Shown: positions 18,163-28,284 of the stretch, one piece after another
Numbering within the stretch: position 1 is the first letter of the stretch
How the letters are laid out: each line of letters starts with the position of its first letter
Source of the DNA: Trichormus_B sp936914905
GTDB taxonomy: Bacteria; Cyanobacteriota; Cyanobacteriia; Cyanobacteriales; Nostocaceae
DNA: 64,000 nt
Assembly (NCBI RefSeq): GCF_039871975.1
Contig: NZ_JBDPLL010000001.1
Strand: one strand, 5' to 3'
Program-made: the position numbers and the translations under genes
The notes under the pieces: model-generated
Databases searched by the model: none
What the model saw: only the letters and a program-made list of their open reading frames with translations
Told to the model about the DNA's origin: nothing

Positions 18163-18747
18163 TACACTTTTTACCCTTATTTTAAACTACCTCCAGCTCA
18201 TGATCTAGAACAAACACTTGTAGGATTAGGTTACTCATTAAATAATAAATATCCAGTCCTCCCTCACATATCCAGGTCCTTAGAAAGGATTGTCGCAGTC
18301 AAAAGTAAAATAACATCGTTTTTACCATTGGTTAGTTTAAATAATGAAACTGCGAGACGAAAAACCTTATTTATACCTCTATTGTTATAAGTAATTACCC
18401 ATTGTCAAGGTCAGTTAAGAATTAAGTATATAGTTAATATAAATAATTGGTTAAAAGTAACCTTAGATGATTTACTACGTTCTCACCAAAGTTTATTAGT
18501 AATTAAGGCTGAAAATGATAATTTAAGTAGAAGATTTACGCAACTAGCTGTACAGTTAATAGCTTTATCAAAAATTGGAGAGAATAAATCTATGTTTTAT
18601 GGTTCAGTGACTACCACAAAAATTAGGTATTTTGGTAAATTAGAACATTAATAAAAACATATTGCCCTAGATATCACTCTTTCTAGTATACCAGATAATA
18701 TGGAAGAAATTGCTCACATATTAATTAGAATTTTGGAAGTAGAATAA
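18163..18747 (+). pseudogene. Broken gene, conserved hypothetical (possible PD-(D/E)XK-like fold)
   Basis: One frame reads as convincing protein across 195 codons despite stops at 18388 (TAA), 18649 and 18652 (two TAA in a row). Segments include AHDLEQTLVGLGYSLNNKYP, SLERIVAVKSKITSFLPLV, LLVIKAENDNLSRRFTQLAV and HIALDITLSSIPDNMEEI. The LLVI-(E/K)A-x-ND-x-L...Q pattern recalls the E-x-K part of restriction-like nuclease folds, but this is weak. No start codon is obvious; the N-terminus may be lost. I do not know the function. Confidence 0.7.
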
Positions 18748-18872
18748 CTATCCATAGGTATTATTGAGTGAGGGTAATTCAGGAATTCTCTCTACTTTGA
18801 TTCAGTTTTATGTAACTTCTGTGAACTTTAGAAAATTTTGCCAGGAGTAAGTTCCCAAGAGGGAATTACCGT

Positions 18873-18913
18873 TGAGGATATGATATTCAAGGGAAATGAA
18901 TATCATATCCTCA
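18873..18913. repeat. Perfect hairpin, 16-bp stem
   Basis: TGAGGATATGATATTC pairs fully with GAATATCATATCCTCA across a 9-nt loop (AAGGGAAAT). It lies 28 bp outside the left end of IS66 copy 1. No T-run follows on either side, so it is not a standard terminator. Confidence 0.75.
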
Positions 18914-18941
18914 TACTTTCCTTCTACCCACTGACAAACTA

Positions 18942-21864
18942 GTAACCATTTAGGTCTAAGCTAGAGGGATTAAAGAAGGTGTCTGCAAAGCAGAATTAAC
19001 CATCCCCTTGATAAGTTGGTCAAAAGACTCAACTACAGAAATTGCTTGAGGGCAACAAGTTTGTATAAGCATCAATAAGTTAGTAGTATGTTGGAATCGC
19101 TCCATAGAAAGAGAACCACCACAGACTTTTCCTTTTGTCAGTGGTAAATGTAACGTTAGTTCAGCTCAATAATTATCAAGGTCTATTAGGTAAGGAATAT
19201 AAAAGTTTACCAGGTTCCCCTCCGGCTTTATCAATGAATGAATGAATGGAAGATTCAACTTTTGGTTGAAACTAGGATGCCCAAGTCAAGAATTCATCAA
19301 GGTTTTGGGTTTGTTGGAATAAAGCGTAGTTTTTAAAACCTTCATCTATCAGATCGATGAATTGTGTGCCAATTGCTTGGTGATTTCAGCCAGGAATCTT
19401 GATTAGTTTCTTGAAGTGACGGAGTAGATGTGCCTGACATTTGTGTTGAGCTTTCACTGGATCAGCGTTATAGGCAGTAAAATCATCACAACTGAGTACA
19501 CCAGAGTAACTATAACCCACAATAGATTCTAATTGAGCAGGAAAACGAGTATCAGAACCATGAAATCAAGGGAAGTCAGTATTGGCAAAAGTCGATAACT
19601 ATTCTCTCACCCCTTTGACTACCCAGGGTATTTCATCAGCAAGGATATTAGGCTGGGTTTGTTTTATGCACTGTTTGAGGCTATCAATACTTTGAGCCAC
19701 TGTACCATCTATTCCTTCATTCCTAGCTACTAATGTTCCCACTCCAATTTCTATTGACCCGGTTCCCACAACACTTCTTGTTCTTTTCATAGGCTAAATG
19801 CCCGTAGTTATTGAGCCATTCCAAAAAAGCTTGTAGTCTGATTCCTATATCTTGTCCCGGTACTATCTCTGGTGACCAGTCTGCCGTTTGTGTTTCCCCA
19901 CACACACTGCAAATGCACATATATCTTTAGATATTCTACTATTTCGATTGGCCTGTTCACCAACTTCCCTACTTGTGCTGTTTCCATTTTTATTGGTTCA
20001 CCAAACAATTCCCCCTGACCATAACATCCACAGACTTGTGGTCCCAGTATCTCAAATCTATCTACTCCACCACACTCCTTTCTGTCTCGTTTTTCCCCTA
20101 TGGCCTGGTTATCCTCCTGCTTTCCGTTTTGGTGTCTGGTTCTCTTCTGGTTGATCTTGTTATTTGTTATTCGTTTTTTGAGGATGTCTCCCTACGGTGG
20201 TTTCCATAATCTGATGCTGTCTAAATCTCTACTGACCTTGAGTTTCTCTATTTCTTTTTTCAGTTCTACTACTCTATTTGTTAGGTTCTCTATAGTTTTC
20301 CCCTCCTCAATAATCATTTCTACTAGTTGCTCTGTTGCCAACTGCTTTAATATCTCTCTATCTAGTCTTCGTGGCAGGGCAAAAGCATATAAATAGAGAG
20401 ATGAAGGCAGTGATCGCTGAGTGTATAAGGTTGAGTAATGAGGCTTTGATGGTAAAGTCATTGTAAAAGTAATAATATTGCCCAAGGAAGGCGTGAAGCT
20501 CAAGCCCAAAATCACAATTACTAACCATTTTGCTGCGATGTTAAACCCACAAATAGATTGTATAAAGCAACATAAATTGTATGGATACACAAAATATGAG
20601 TGGTTAAAAACGTTTTTAGACCTACCAAACAGGATACTATTACAGGATACATTTGCGTGATTATTTACAGAATTAAATACGCAGCAATTTCAGTCATTTT
20701 TCTTCAACTGGATGAAAACAATACAGAGCAGGACAGAGGGTGAAGTTGTAGCAATTAATAGAAAAACTTCATATGACTCTCATAATCAAAGTGTTGAGCA
20801 AAGTCCAATTCAAATATTGAGTTTATGGGTAACTACAAATAAATTATTGTTAAGACAGCTGAAAGTAGACTCTAAATCGAATCACATTACAGCCATCCCA
20901 AAACTAATCGAAGTTTTAGAGCTTAATAGTTGTATCGTGACGATTAATGCAATCGGTTACTAAGAGGGAATTACGAAATTAATTACAGAACAAAATGCAG
21001 ATTATTTAATTTCTTTAAAAAAGAACCAAGGTAATCTGTATGAGTCAGTACAATAGCTATTTAAGTTAGGGATAAGTATAGGTTTTTAAGAGTTTCAATA
21101 TAGTACATATAGAACCTAATAAACAGAGCATAATCGTCATGAGATCCGCAATTATATGATGTTATCTGCAATTAGGTTTCAGCTTCACCCTGATTTAGTC
21201 GGGTCAAATACAAAAAGTGTTAAAATGGTAGAATGTATCCAAAGTAGGAACTCGTTATTCTATTAGTAATGTTGAGGATAACGCCAAAAAACATGCTAAT
21301 TCTGTCCGCAGTCATTAGTCATTAGGAAATAGAAAATCCATTGCATTGGGTATTAGATGTAGCATTAAAAGAAGATCATTGCCGCATTAGGAAAGATAAT
21401 GCTCGACAAAATAAAGACAATGCTACAGATAGAAGTCAATCTTTTGGGTAAGGAGAAATGCATGAACCAGGGAATAAAAATAAACAGTTCTTGGCAGCAA
21501 TGGATAGTAACTATTTATAAAGGATTTTAGCTTTATTAAGAACTATGCGTCTCAATGATTTAGTCAAGATAATTACTGATTTATAGCTGAATAATTAGCT
21601 AATTTCTCCTTAGAGGAGAGTTATTTTAATATATATTAAGTTAACTTAGATTTGTACAAAAAGATCCACTTATTCTGTTTATGTTTTTGTCAGGTTTTGC
21701 ACTTATTTTACACTTATATAGATAATTTTGAAATCTTTATTAGTTTTTGTTACGAAATAAGGTGCGTTTCCCCTAATTTTGGCGGCAGATTCCTTTCCAT
21801 AACTGCTTGCTATATTCTGCCTCACCTATGACACTTATCAATACCCCACTACCTAAGTCCTTAA
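18942..21864 (-). mobile_element. IS66-family remnant, copy 1, interrupted by an ISAs1-family remnant
   Basis: Transposase on the minus strand. The IS is split: 3' and central parts at 18942-20376, the 5' end at 21765-21864. Ends carry GTAA-type inverted repeats (left GTAACCATTTAGGT; right end reads CTAAGTCCTTA). Recognisable pieces: coiled-coil N-terminus (EKLKVSRDLDSIRLWK, 20192-20350), zinc-knuckle CSVCGE (19890), ILADEIPWVVKGV (19610), SYSGVLSCDDFTAYN (about 19500) and C-terminus near 18960-19200. Lesions: frame break at 19917-19935, TGA at 19566-19568, a TAG after KGVRE, TGA near 19387 and TAG near 19271. It cannot make transposase. Confidence 0.85.
20377..21770 (+). mobile_element. ISAs1-family remnant nested in IS66 copy 1
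   Basis: Plus-strand ISAs1-type transposase pieces in order: KYEWLKTFLDLPN (20595), LNWMKTIQSRTEGEVVAINR (20710), KVDSKSNHITAIPKLIEVLE (20870), SCIVTINAIGY, ITEQNADYLISLKKNQGNLY (20985), HEIRNYMMLS (21140), HWVLDVALKEDHCRIRKDNA (21350) and NKQFLAAMDSNYL (21480). Several stops and frameshifts interrupt it. Two expected catalytic Asp positions (IDGKT and TIDAIG in family members) read INRKT and TINAIG, both Asp to Asn. The interrupted IS66 sequence resumes with a diverged repeat of the junction (TTCGTGGCAG left, TTGGCGGCAG right), fitting a 10-bp target duplication. Confidence 0.85.
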
Positions 21865-21920
21865 GATATTGGCTGTATAATGGACTTCTTGCAAAATCGT
21901 TTATTTAGTATAATAGGGAG

Positions 21921-22056
21921 TTTTATATCTTATATATTTTTGCTGTTCTTTGTGCTCGCTAATTCAAACATTACCCTGTAACTCTAACTTCTGACTAAAA
22001 CAAAGATAACTCCTAATTATAACATAAAGTGAATTCTGTAGGACCTATAATGTTTA
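21921..22056 (+). repeat. Repeat R4, copy 1 (partner at 25724-25856)
   Basis: Shares with 25724-25856 an ordered set of blocks: TTATAT...TTTTTG, GCTAATTCAAACATTACC, GTGTAACTCTAAC-like, ACTAAAACAAAGATA and TTCTGTA. Roughly three quarters of positions agree by eye. It lies 150 bp upstream of the DUF1868 gene; meaning unknown. Confidence 0.6.
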
Positions 22057-22206
22057 CATAGGGTCTGGTTGAAAAAATACAATATCCTAATTTGAAGACC
22101 ATAATTTTAATTATCAGGTTTCCCACACACCTTTCATAAAATAACTTGGTCAATTTGAGTAAATTTCCCTACAATCTATTATCAAGAGAGATCGAGGCTA
22201 AGAAGA

Positions 22207-22995
22207 TTGGACGACAACTACCAAACCTATTTAAATCGGGTAGCACGCATGACTCTACCAGAATTTTACAGAAGCCAAGTTCAGCATATCCAGGAATCTT
22301 CTAAATTTAGGCAGAATTCTGGAGTTAGAGAAGCTGCTCCTTTTCCTGGTTATACGCTGATCACCCCAGCAGCAGGAGAAGATACGGAAAATGCAGCTTT
22401 TTACAAACAAATAGAGACTTATCAGCGATCACTGTTAGAGTTACCAGTCAACTGTGATTTAATTGTACCTGTACCTCCAGTAAGCTTTCATTTGACCCTT
22501 GCAGATTTAATTTGGGATCATGCTTTTGTTCATGCGACTGAAAAAAATCCCCAATTTGAACAAGAGTTAAACTTTTGCTTGGGTGATTTGTTTAACCAGT
22601 ATAAACAGTTGAGAAGCAAAGCTACTGATCCGATTTCTTGGCAAATGCTAGGACTGATAGTGATGCCAAGGTCTATAGGTGTGTGTTTAATCCCCAAAGA
22701 TGAACGCTGTTATGAGGAGATAATTCAACTCCGTCGGTTAATTTACCAAAATCGTAAGTTAATGGGCTTGGGTATTGAGCAACATTATCACTTTACTGCT
22801 CATATTACATTAGGCTATTTTGGTGAAATCTTTGCTGAACTAGACCGGATAAAACTCAGTAATCAGTTGTCTGATTTAAATCAACAATGGCTGTTGAATT
22901 TTCCAGAAATTTTAATCCATCGGGTTGAATTACGGAAGTTTGACAACATGATACAATATTATCGTCAACTAGACTGGACTAGTTTAGATTTTTAG
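22207..22995 (+). CDS. DUF1868 protein, 2H-phosphoesterase-like
   Basis: 262 residues from TTG at 22207 (AGAAGA just before it). Two His-x-Thr motifs, FHLTLADLIWD (about 98) and AHITLGYFG (about 200), mark the 2H phosphoesterase superfamily to which DUF1868 proteins belong. Members of that superfamily cut or ligate 2',3'-cyclic phosphates of RNA or small nucleotides, but the substrate of DUF1868 proteins is not known to me. No signal peptide or membrane segment. It is intact inside a zone of decay, which suggests it is under selection. The neighbours (IS66 copy 1 and a broken RDD gene) give no clue. Confidence 0.8.
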   Translation: MDDNYQTYLNRVARMTLPEFYRSQVQHIQESSKFRQNSGVREAAPFPGYTLITPAAGEDTENAAFYKQIETYQRSLLELPVNCDLIVPVPPVSFHLTLADLIWDHAFVHATEKNPQFEQELNFCLGDLFNQYKQLRSKATDPISWQMLGLIVMPRSIGVCLIPKDERCYEEIIQLRRLIYQNRKLMGLGIEQHYHFTAHITLGYFGEIFAELDRIKLSNQLSDLNQQWLLNFPEILIHRVELRKFDNMIQYYRQLDWTSLDF

Positions 22996-23157
22996 TTTGT
23001 CATATGTCAGTTGTCAGTGGTTATTCTCCCCATTTCCCTGACTTCTGATTGCTGACTAAAATTCTGGTTGTTGATAGGCTAAATAAATAGCTCCTAAAAA
23101 AACGTCAGATGGAATATCGGCTGGCATAATTTCCAAGTTAATTATCGATCTTACCTC

Positions 23158-23835
23158 CTAGGATAATTTTATTGATAGAGATACCTTACCTTTATTTGGT
23201 ATTCCATTACTGCGCTGTAAATATTCACGAATAATGGTAAAATCATCTGGTAATAGTTGGGATAAATAAGAAATTTTTTGCAAAGTCATATAAGATGATT
23301 TCGCTTCTTCTGAAATAGTCAAATTTGCAGATTTTACTACTAGTTGGGCTCGAATTACTATCGTACCTGTGACTAAATCACCGAGAAACTTCTCACTTTT
23401 GTTGAATATAATTAAAATAGCCCCAATAAATAAAGACTCATCTATAGGACGTAGTAAGGCCTGCAGTGCAGCCTGTTCTATGCTCAGAGGTCTGCCATCA
23501 TGTCGCACTAAACAAATTCCGGCAATGCGTCTAGCAGGAGTTTATCCTTGCCAAATAGTTTCAAGAAAGACAAAATAACTTGTGTAAATGAATAATAGAG
23601 TTAAGAATACGATCACAGTCATCCATAAACTGAAGTCTGTTCCAAAAATCTCCAATTCAATATCAATTAATTACACTGAAGTTGACACCCAGACAAAAAT
23701 AAACAGGGCTAAACTCAAACCTAAAACATTATAGTTAGTAATCAGTGCCCAAGCCCTACTTCCAGTTCCAGCCAAGGTAAATTCTAACTCAATGCTTTCT
23801 GGTGTAATGAATTTATCTGATTGAATAGGTACATA
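23158..23835 (-). pseudogene. Broken RDD-family membrane protein gene
   Basis: The C-terminal 116 codons are open (RHDGRPLSIEQAALQALLRP, then IDESLFIGAILIIFN). Upstream the same frame continues with RDD-type membrane segments (GSRAWALITNYNVLGLSLAL, LWMTVIVFLTLLFIYTSYF) but has stops, one where family members read WQGQTPGKR (here WQG-stop-TPARR). The N-terminus ends at about 23835 beside repeat R2 copy 2, so the start is missing. In other cyanobacteria RDD genes sit beside spoIIM-like and DUF4129 genes, and here broken versions of those lie downstream. Confidence 0.8.
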
Positions 23836-23847
23836 TTAAATAATTTA

Positions 23848-23935
23848 AAATGCTTCTTTTATAAAAGCTACACCAACAAAATAGTGCTTCCAGCACGCTG
23901 GGCTAACAACATTCAAAATTCCTATCAGAGCTTTA
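23848..23935. repeat. Dispersed repeat family R2, copy 2
   Basis: Begins AAATGCTTCTTTTATAAAAG, continues CTACACCAACAAAA and AACATTCAAAATTCC, matching 4593-4670 and 28109-28210. It abuts the truncated end of the RDD pseudogene. Confidence 0.65.
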
Positions 23936-24197
23936 TATTTCTACTTTAACAAAGTTACCAATAAATCAGCAGGAATTCACATCGGAACTTAAGTTTGCAT
24001 AGTCAACAGTCAGCACTATTATGAATTAATTAAAAATAGTGAAATCTCAGTTAAATTGCACGATCACGTAATTGCAAACCTAAACCCTCACTCCGACTCC
24101 TCAAGTCATAATATAAAACAGCTTTCATTGATTACCAGAATAGCATTACAAACATTCCTAGTAACGAACTTATTACCATAGCAATGGCATAGACAAG

Positions 24198-24918
24198 CTA
24201 GTAGATGCTGGTTCTAGCATCTACTGGCAGCAAGAATAAATTGGGTAAATAATTAAATGAGAAGACAATTGGCAATGTCACAAGGCCAGCAAGTATTACC
24301 ACCTCTTGAATACGAAAAGCTGAGGGTTTAGTGAACTCCCAACTTCTCTTAACACTCTCACTACTATTAATATTTTCTTCAACTGCCAATACTACTTTAG
24401 CTATTACCCAACGACTATAGAGCTAAGTTAGTCCCATATTACCCAACGACCATAGAACTAAATTAGTCTCATTACAAGAATAATAACCATGAAAATAGCA
24501 ACTAAAGTGGTTGTGATGATTGCTCCTCCACGACCTAATATCATATTCAATACTACTGCTAACATACCAAGAGTTATAAAACCTGCACTCGCTAATCCCA
24601 GATATACTAACCCTACATAAATACCTACCCGAAAATAAATTCCCAAAAATGACCATAAACGTGGATTAACGTGATTCGTAGCATGTTCAACACTTTCTGG
24701 TTAGTTTCTCAGTTCTCCAAAGACTAAACGGAAAATGAGTCCAGAAATTGCCGCATATTTTGCCCAGCCATAGATAGGAACTAAAGCCCACAAGTGAGCA
24801 GTAAATGCTATTTCTAGATAAGTTTTGAGACGAGAACAATATAAACGAACTACCGCACTGATACCTTACCCATACTTAATAGTTCAGCCCGACTAGGAAA
24901 ACCCCTATTTTCACACAT
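24198..24918 (-). pseudogene. Broken multi-pass membrane protein gene
   Basis: Reading the minus strand gives NRGFPSRAELLSMG, ALVPIYGWAKYAAISGLIFR, YFRVGIYVGLVYLGLASAGF, GRGGAIITTTLVAIFMVIIL and then VEENINSSESVKRSWEFTKP, in at least three frames. A 35-bp tandem duplication at 24402-24471 breaks the frame right after VMRLI-FYGRWVI. The composition fits a conserved cyanobacterial membrane protein of DUF975/YciC-like type (tentative). It lies between the broken RDD and SpoIIM genes and is part of the same decayed locus. Confidence 0.7.
24402..24471. repeat. 35-bp tandem duplication inside a broken membrane gene
   Basis: Unit 1 24402-24436 and unit 2 24437-24471 both start TATTACCCAACGAC and end TTAGTC(C/T)CA, with three mismatches. 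Since 35 is not a multiple of 3 it shifts the frame, and the duplicated copy also carries in-frame stops. Confidence 0.85.
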
Positions 24919-24997
24919 AGTGGTAGATTTTTCTTGATTTACGGAGTCTTATTTGTTGCTATCTTAAGATAAATTAAACTCAGTAGCCGTAAATTTT

Positions 24998-25636
24998 CTG
25001 AATATTAAACATTGGATAGGACAAAGAGAAGAAAATTGGCAGCACCTGGATTCTATATTACCCGAAATTGAATAAAAAGGCTTAAAATCACTATTTTAAG
25101 GGGAAATTAGAGAATTAGCAAGCTTTTATCCTTCCTCAGCTGCAGATTTAGATTAATTTCCCAGGTGCGAGATAAGCATGAGTTGTGGATGGGTTCAACA
25201 GTTGGGATGAAATCTCTAGCATCCAGCAGTATTATGATTAATAATCTTTCTGTATCATTTGACGCTGTAGCAAGAGGAATTACATCAAGGATATACATAA
25301 CTTATTTAATGATATTTAATAATTTATTAGTTGGTGCAATTGGGACTTTAGTAGATCGAAATAATCTAGCTTATCTATGTTGGGTATTTGTATTTCCTCA
25401 CAGTTCTTTGGAATTACTCGCCATTTTCTTTGCAGGTGGGTCAGGATTATTAATAGCAAAAGGAATCTTATTTCCTGGTTGGTATTTGGCATTGTGCGTA
25501 TGCTAATTATTCCTGGTATTATTGAAGGCTTCTATCACCTGATCTCACTATTCCAGACCCAATTAAATATTTAGTAGGGATGGGATTATTGATTCTTTCA
25601 ATTATGTATTGTAGTTGCAAGAATACAAGGGTGTAG
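24998..25636 (+). pseudogene. Broken SpoIIM-family membrane protein gene
   Basis: Pieces match the cyanobacterial stage II sporulation protein M family: N-terminus NIKHWIGQREENWQHLDSIL and EIRELASFYPSSAADLD, then LWMGSTVGMKSLASSSIMIN, NLSVSFDAVARGI, AIFFAGGSGLLIAKGILFPG and KYLVGMGLLIL-like end. The expected ATG before NIKHW is CTG. Two stops lie in the N-terminal part, and the middle (about 60-80 residues after SAADL) is deleted. Only the 25165-25506 part is open. Confidence 0.75.
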
Positions 25637-26197
25637 AGGAGAATAAAATAACATGAATCCGATTATTACTAACATTAGTAACAACAGACATCTTGCTAAA
25701 TTTTTTTCGTGGTATGATAGAAAGTTATATATTATACGTATTTTTGGTGTCATTTGCGATCCTTAATTCAAACATAACCGTGTAACTCTAACCTTTGGCT
25801 AAAACAAAGATAGCCTCTCATTATAAAAGAAAATTAGTTCTGTAAGAACTCTAATCTTTGACACTCTCCAGCCTCAAGGCGTTAGCGTTAGCATCTCGTT
25901 ACCAGGGGAAGCAAGGTGAGAAGAATCTGATACTTATCACCGGATGCACTAATTAATTTAATAACTTTGTCTTCTGCCTTACAGCATAGAAGTTTACTGC
26001 AGATTTTAGGTCAATGAGGTATAAAATTTAAGAATACAAGCATATACATTAAGAATAAAAGGATATAGAATGAGACTTTGAACCCTATTCCTTTTTCCCA
26101 TTTGTATGTACCGAATGGTAGAAGTATTGAGAGATAATTAGTTAGAGGGAAGATAAAGTTAATGTGGATATACATGATGAGTATATGTAATTTAGGT
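25637..26197. other. Non-coding stretch with repeat R4 copy 2, up to a gap
   Basis: 561 bp. 25724-25856 is the second copy of repeat R4. The remainder is AT-rich and no gene was recognised. Confidence 0.5.
25724..25856 (+). repeat. Repeat R4, copy 2 (partner at 21921-22056)
   Basis: Contains TTAATTCAAACATAACCGTG, TAACTCTAACC, GGCTAAAACAAAGATAG and TTCTGTAAGAAC in the same order as the partner copy. Confidence 0.6.
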
Positions 26198-26297
26198 NNN
26201 NNNNNNNNNNNNNNNNNNNNNNNNNNNNNNNNNNNNNNNNNNNNNNNNNNNNNNNNNNNNNNNNNNNNNNNNNNNNNNNNNNNNNNNNNNNNNNNNN
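26198..26297. other. Assembly gap (100 N)
   Basis: Exactly 100 N, the conventional length for a gap of unknown size. The right side opens inside an ISAzo13-type remnant, so the missing part is probably repetitive IS sequence. Confidence 0.99.
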
Positions 26298-26640
26298 CCC
26301 TATTACATCTTCACACAGGACTTACAGGCCTTAGTTAATGAACTGCCATGGAAATTCCCATCCCTCATTATCCCCCCTACAGCTCCAAGTACAATCCCAT
26401 TAGGCATCGTTTTTTCCTCATATTTCTCCCCTCTGTCAGGGGCTGATTTTTGAGATTGTCCAGACTCTAAAAGTCCTCATGGTAACAGTAACCACCCGAA
26501 CTAGACTCAGACTCTTGACGACTATTCTCTATAAGACCTATCAAACTGCCTAAAAAGTGGCTGTTGACTTCAAATTAAATCTGAAGATTGTTTCTGATCA
26601 ATTCTTACCTCAATGGAATTACAGCCCTAAACCATAGTTA
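26298..26640 (+). mobile_element. ISAzo13-family transposase remnant (3' part)
   Basis: Directly after the gap, frames give LQALVNEL, then HYPPYSSKYNPIRHRFF, the DDE-domain segment seen in ISAzo13-type transposases as HYPPYTSKYNPIEHRLFPH. Here the catalytic Glu of PIEH reads Arg. It continues as out-of-frame scraps to a WNYSP-like end (CAATGGAATTACAGCCCTAA, near 26625). Multiple stops; non-functional. Confidence 0.65.
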
Positions 26641-26853
26641 CAGGTTATTTCATCCACTTTTAACACTAGTAGTTTTTAAGCAACACCAGTTACTTAGTTT
26701 CTCTCTCTGTCAAGTAACTAAGTAGGCCGAAAAATCTATAACTATGTTATGACAAATGCAGTGTTATGGCAAATGCAGTCAAGGGGAATCAATTAATCGT
26801 AAGGGTTTCAAGTGATTTATATTTTGTTACAAAGTATGTTGATTTGTGTTTAC

Positions 26854-27321
26854 CTACTTATTTACAGATAAAGATACTAACTGACGGATTTCTTCTCTTA
26901 CACTCATAAGGATTTTACCCAGGTGATTCTGACCAGTCTTATCGGCACCACAACCCCAAAAATAATCTGTAGGTGAGTTTTCCACTAGAACTTCATTACC
27001 AGTGACTAAAAGAACTTCTTTAATATCCGTATGTGTAAGAAATTTTTTTAGTACAGCTGTACGCATCACATCAGTTTTAACCATCTCCCAGTCAGAACGT
27101 AGTTTTCTTGTGCTATAACGTCCTAAGGCAGCAGCTTCTTCAGGGGTAGGAGCAGCATGAATTGAGGGTATAATAATTGCTTCTTCACTACCAACAAACT
27201 TTTGTGCTTGATAATAATGCTCAACAGTTGGCCAGTAAGTACCCTGGATTTCGATTGGATGTGCGGAAAAGTTAGAAAAACAGCCATAGGGCTGCCAAAC
27301 TTTGTAAAAGTAAATGGTCAT
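26854..27321 (-). CDS. NADAR domain protein (YbiA-like)
   Basis: 155 residues, full length for the family. NADAR motifs are visible: GCFSNFSAHPI, the core YWPTVEHYYQAQKF, AAALGRYS and the C-terminal DYFWGCGADKTGQNHLGKIL. Characterised YbiA-type enzymes are N-glycosidases that cut damaged or reactive intermediates of riboflavin synthesis; others act on ADP-ribose-type bonds. Cytosolic. The gene stands alone between an IS remnant and a divergent DUF2243 gene, so its role here is only by family. Confidence 0.88.
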   Translation of the reverse strand: MTIYFYKVWQPYGCFSNFSAHPIEIQGTYWPTVEHYYQAQKFVGSEEAIIIPSIHAAPTPEEAAALGRYSTRKLRSDWEMVKTDVMRTAVLKKFLTHTDIKEVLLVTGNEVLVENSPTDYFWGCGADKTGQNHLGKILMSVREEIRQLVSLSVNK

Positions 27322-27455
27322 TTGAAAATTACTCTTTTATATATCAGATTTTATCTGTCTCTCTGACTGACACATACTGTTACTAACCTTAAGACAGAAA
27401 ATATCACTCAAAAAACAATTCTATTTTGGTAGCCAGCTCTATTTATGAGGTTGAT

Positions 27456-27953
27456 ATGAAAGTGAAGAATGAGGTACGTAAAAGAAGTACACTGCTAATT
27501 GGTGAGGGAATTTTCCTAGGTCTACGTCTGGGAGGGTTTATTGATGGCATTTTATTGCATCAAATTCTCCAATGGCATCACATGATCAGTAATATTCAAC
27601 CACCAACAACTATCTCAAATATAGATTTAAACATGGTTTGGGATGCTTTATTTCATGCTTTAGACTGGACTTTCACTGTTATAGGAGTAATCTTACTGTG
27701 GGAAGCTGGTAAGCACCATGATGGTGCTTGGTCGTTACAGACCTTTATCGGGTCAATACTTATGGGTAGTGGGTTATTTAACCTAGTGGAAGGATTGATA
27801 GACCATCAAATTATCGGTATCCATCATGTCAAACCAGGGACAAATGAGTTAGCTTGGGATTTAGGATTTTTGGCTCTAAGTACATTACTTATAATTACTG
27901 GCTGGATAATAATACAAAAGATAAGAATTCAGGAGTCAGGAGTCAGGAGTTAG
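27456..27953 (+). CDS. DUF2243 membrane protein
   Basis: 165 residues from ATG 27456, which has GAGG 7 nt upstream; the frame opens 10 codons earlier at a TTG without a ribosome site. It shows four membrane segments: LIGEGIFLGLRLGGFIDGIL, FTVIGVILLWEAG, FIGSILMGSGLFNLVEGLI and FLALSTLLIITGWIIIQ. The HxxLQWHHM and IDHQIIGIHHV motifs are typical DUF2243 His clusters, perhaps metal- or heme-binding (inference). The last residues (RIQESGVRS) and the stop are encoded by the AGGAGTC heptamers of repeat R1 copy C, so the natural C-terminus was replaced or extended. Confidence 0.85.
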   Translation: MKVKNEVRKRSTLLIGEGIFLGLRLGGFIDGILLHQILQWHHMISNIQPPTTISNIDLNMVWDALFHALDWTFTVIGVILLWEAGKHHDGAWSLQTFIGSILMGSGLFNLVEGLIDHQIIGIHHVKPGTNELAWDLGFLALSTLLIITGWIIIQKIRIQESGVRS

Positions 27954-28070
27954 GATGTTTAAGAAATTGGTTAATGATCAAATAGGTATTTTTACAGTTA
28001 GCCTGAAAAAGCTTAGTGCTTATGGTTGTTCGCATAGAGTGCCGTTAGGCGTTAGTTAAATGCTGACTAC
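27928..28070 (+). repeat. Dispersed repeat family R1, copy C (overlaps the DUF2243 3' end)
   Basis: Starts TTCAGGAGTCAGGAGTCAGG inside the last codons of the DUF2243 gene and runs through AAATTGGTTAATGATCAAAT, CCTGAAAAAGCTTAGTGCTT and GTGCCGTTAGGCGTTAG. Confidence 0.85.
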
Positions 28071-28108
28071 AAAAGAGCAAATAATTTATTAGTAATTAGG
28101 CATTGGGA

Positions 28109-28210
28109 AAATGCTTCTTTCAGAAGAGCTACGCTAATAAAATATCTCCTTCAGAGCACTACGCTAACAGAATTCAAAATGTATAAGGCGTCAGCTTCTT
28201 AGAGATTTGC
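28109..28210. repeat. Dispersed repeat family R2, copy 3
   Basis: Starts AAATGCTTCTTTCAGAAGAG, has an internal partial duplication (GAGCTACGCTAA then GAGCACTACGCTAA) and AATTCAAAATGTATAAGGCG, ending near AGAGATTTGC. Confidence 0.7.
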
Positions 28211-28284
28211 AATAGTCGGTTTATTTACGCCTTACTGTACTAACGGGAGTTGGAGTAACTATTACAAATGACAAATTACAAATT

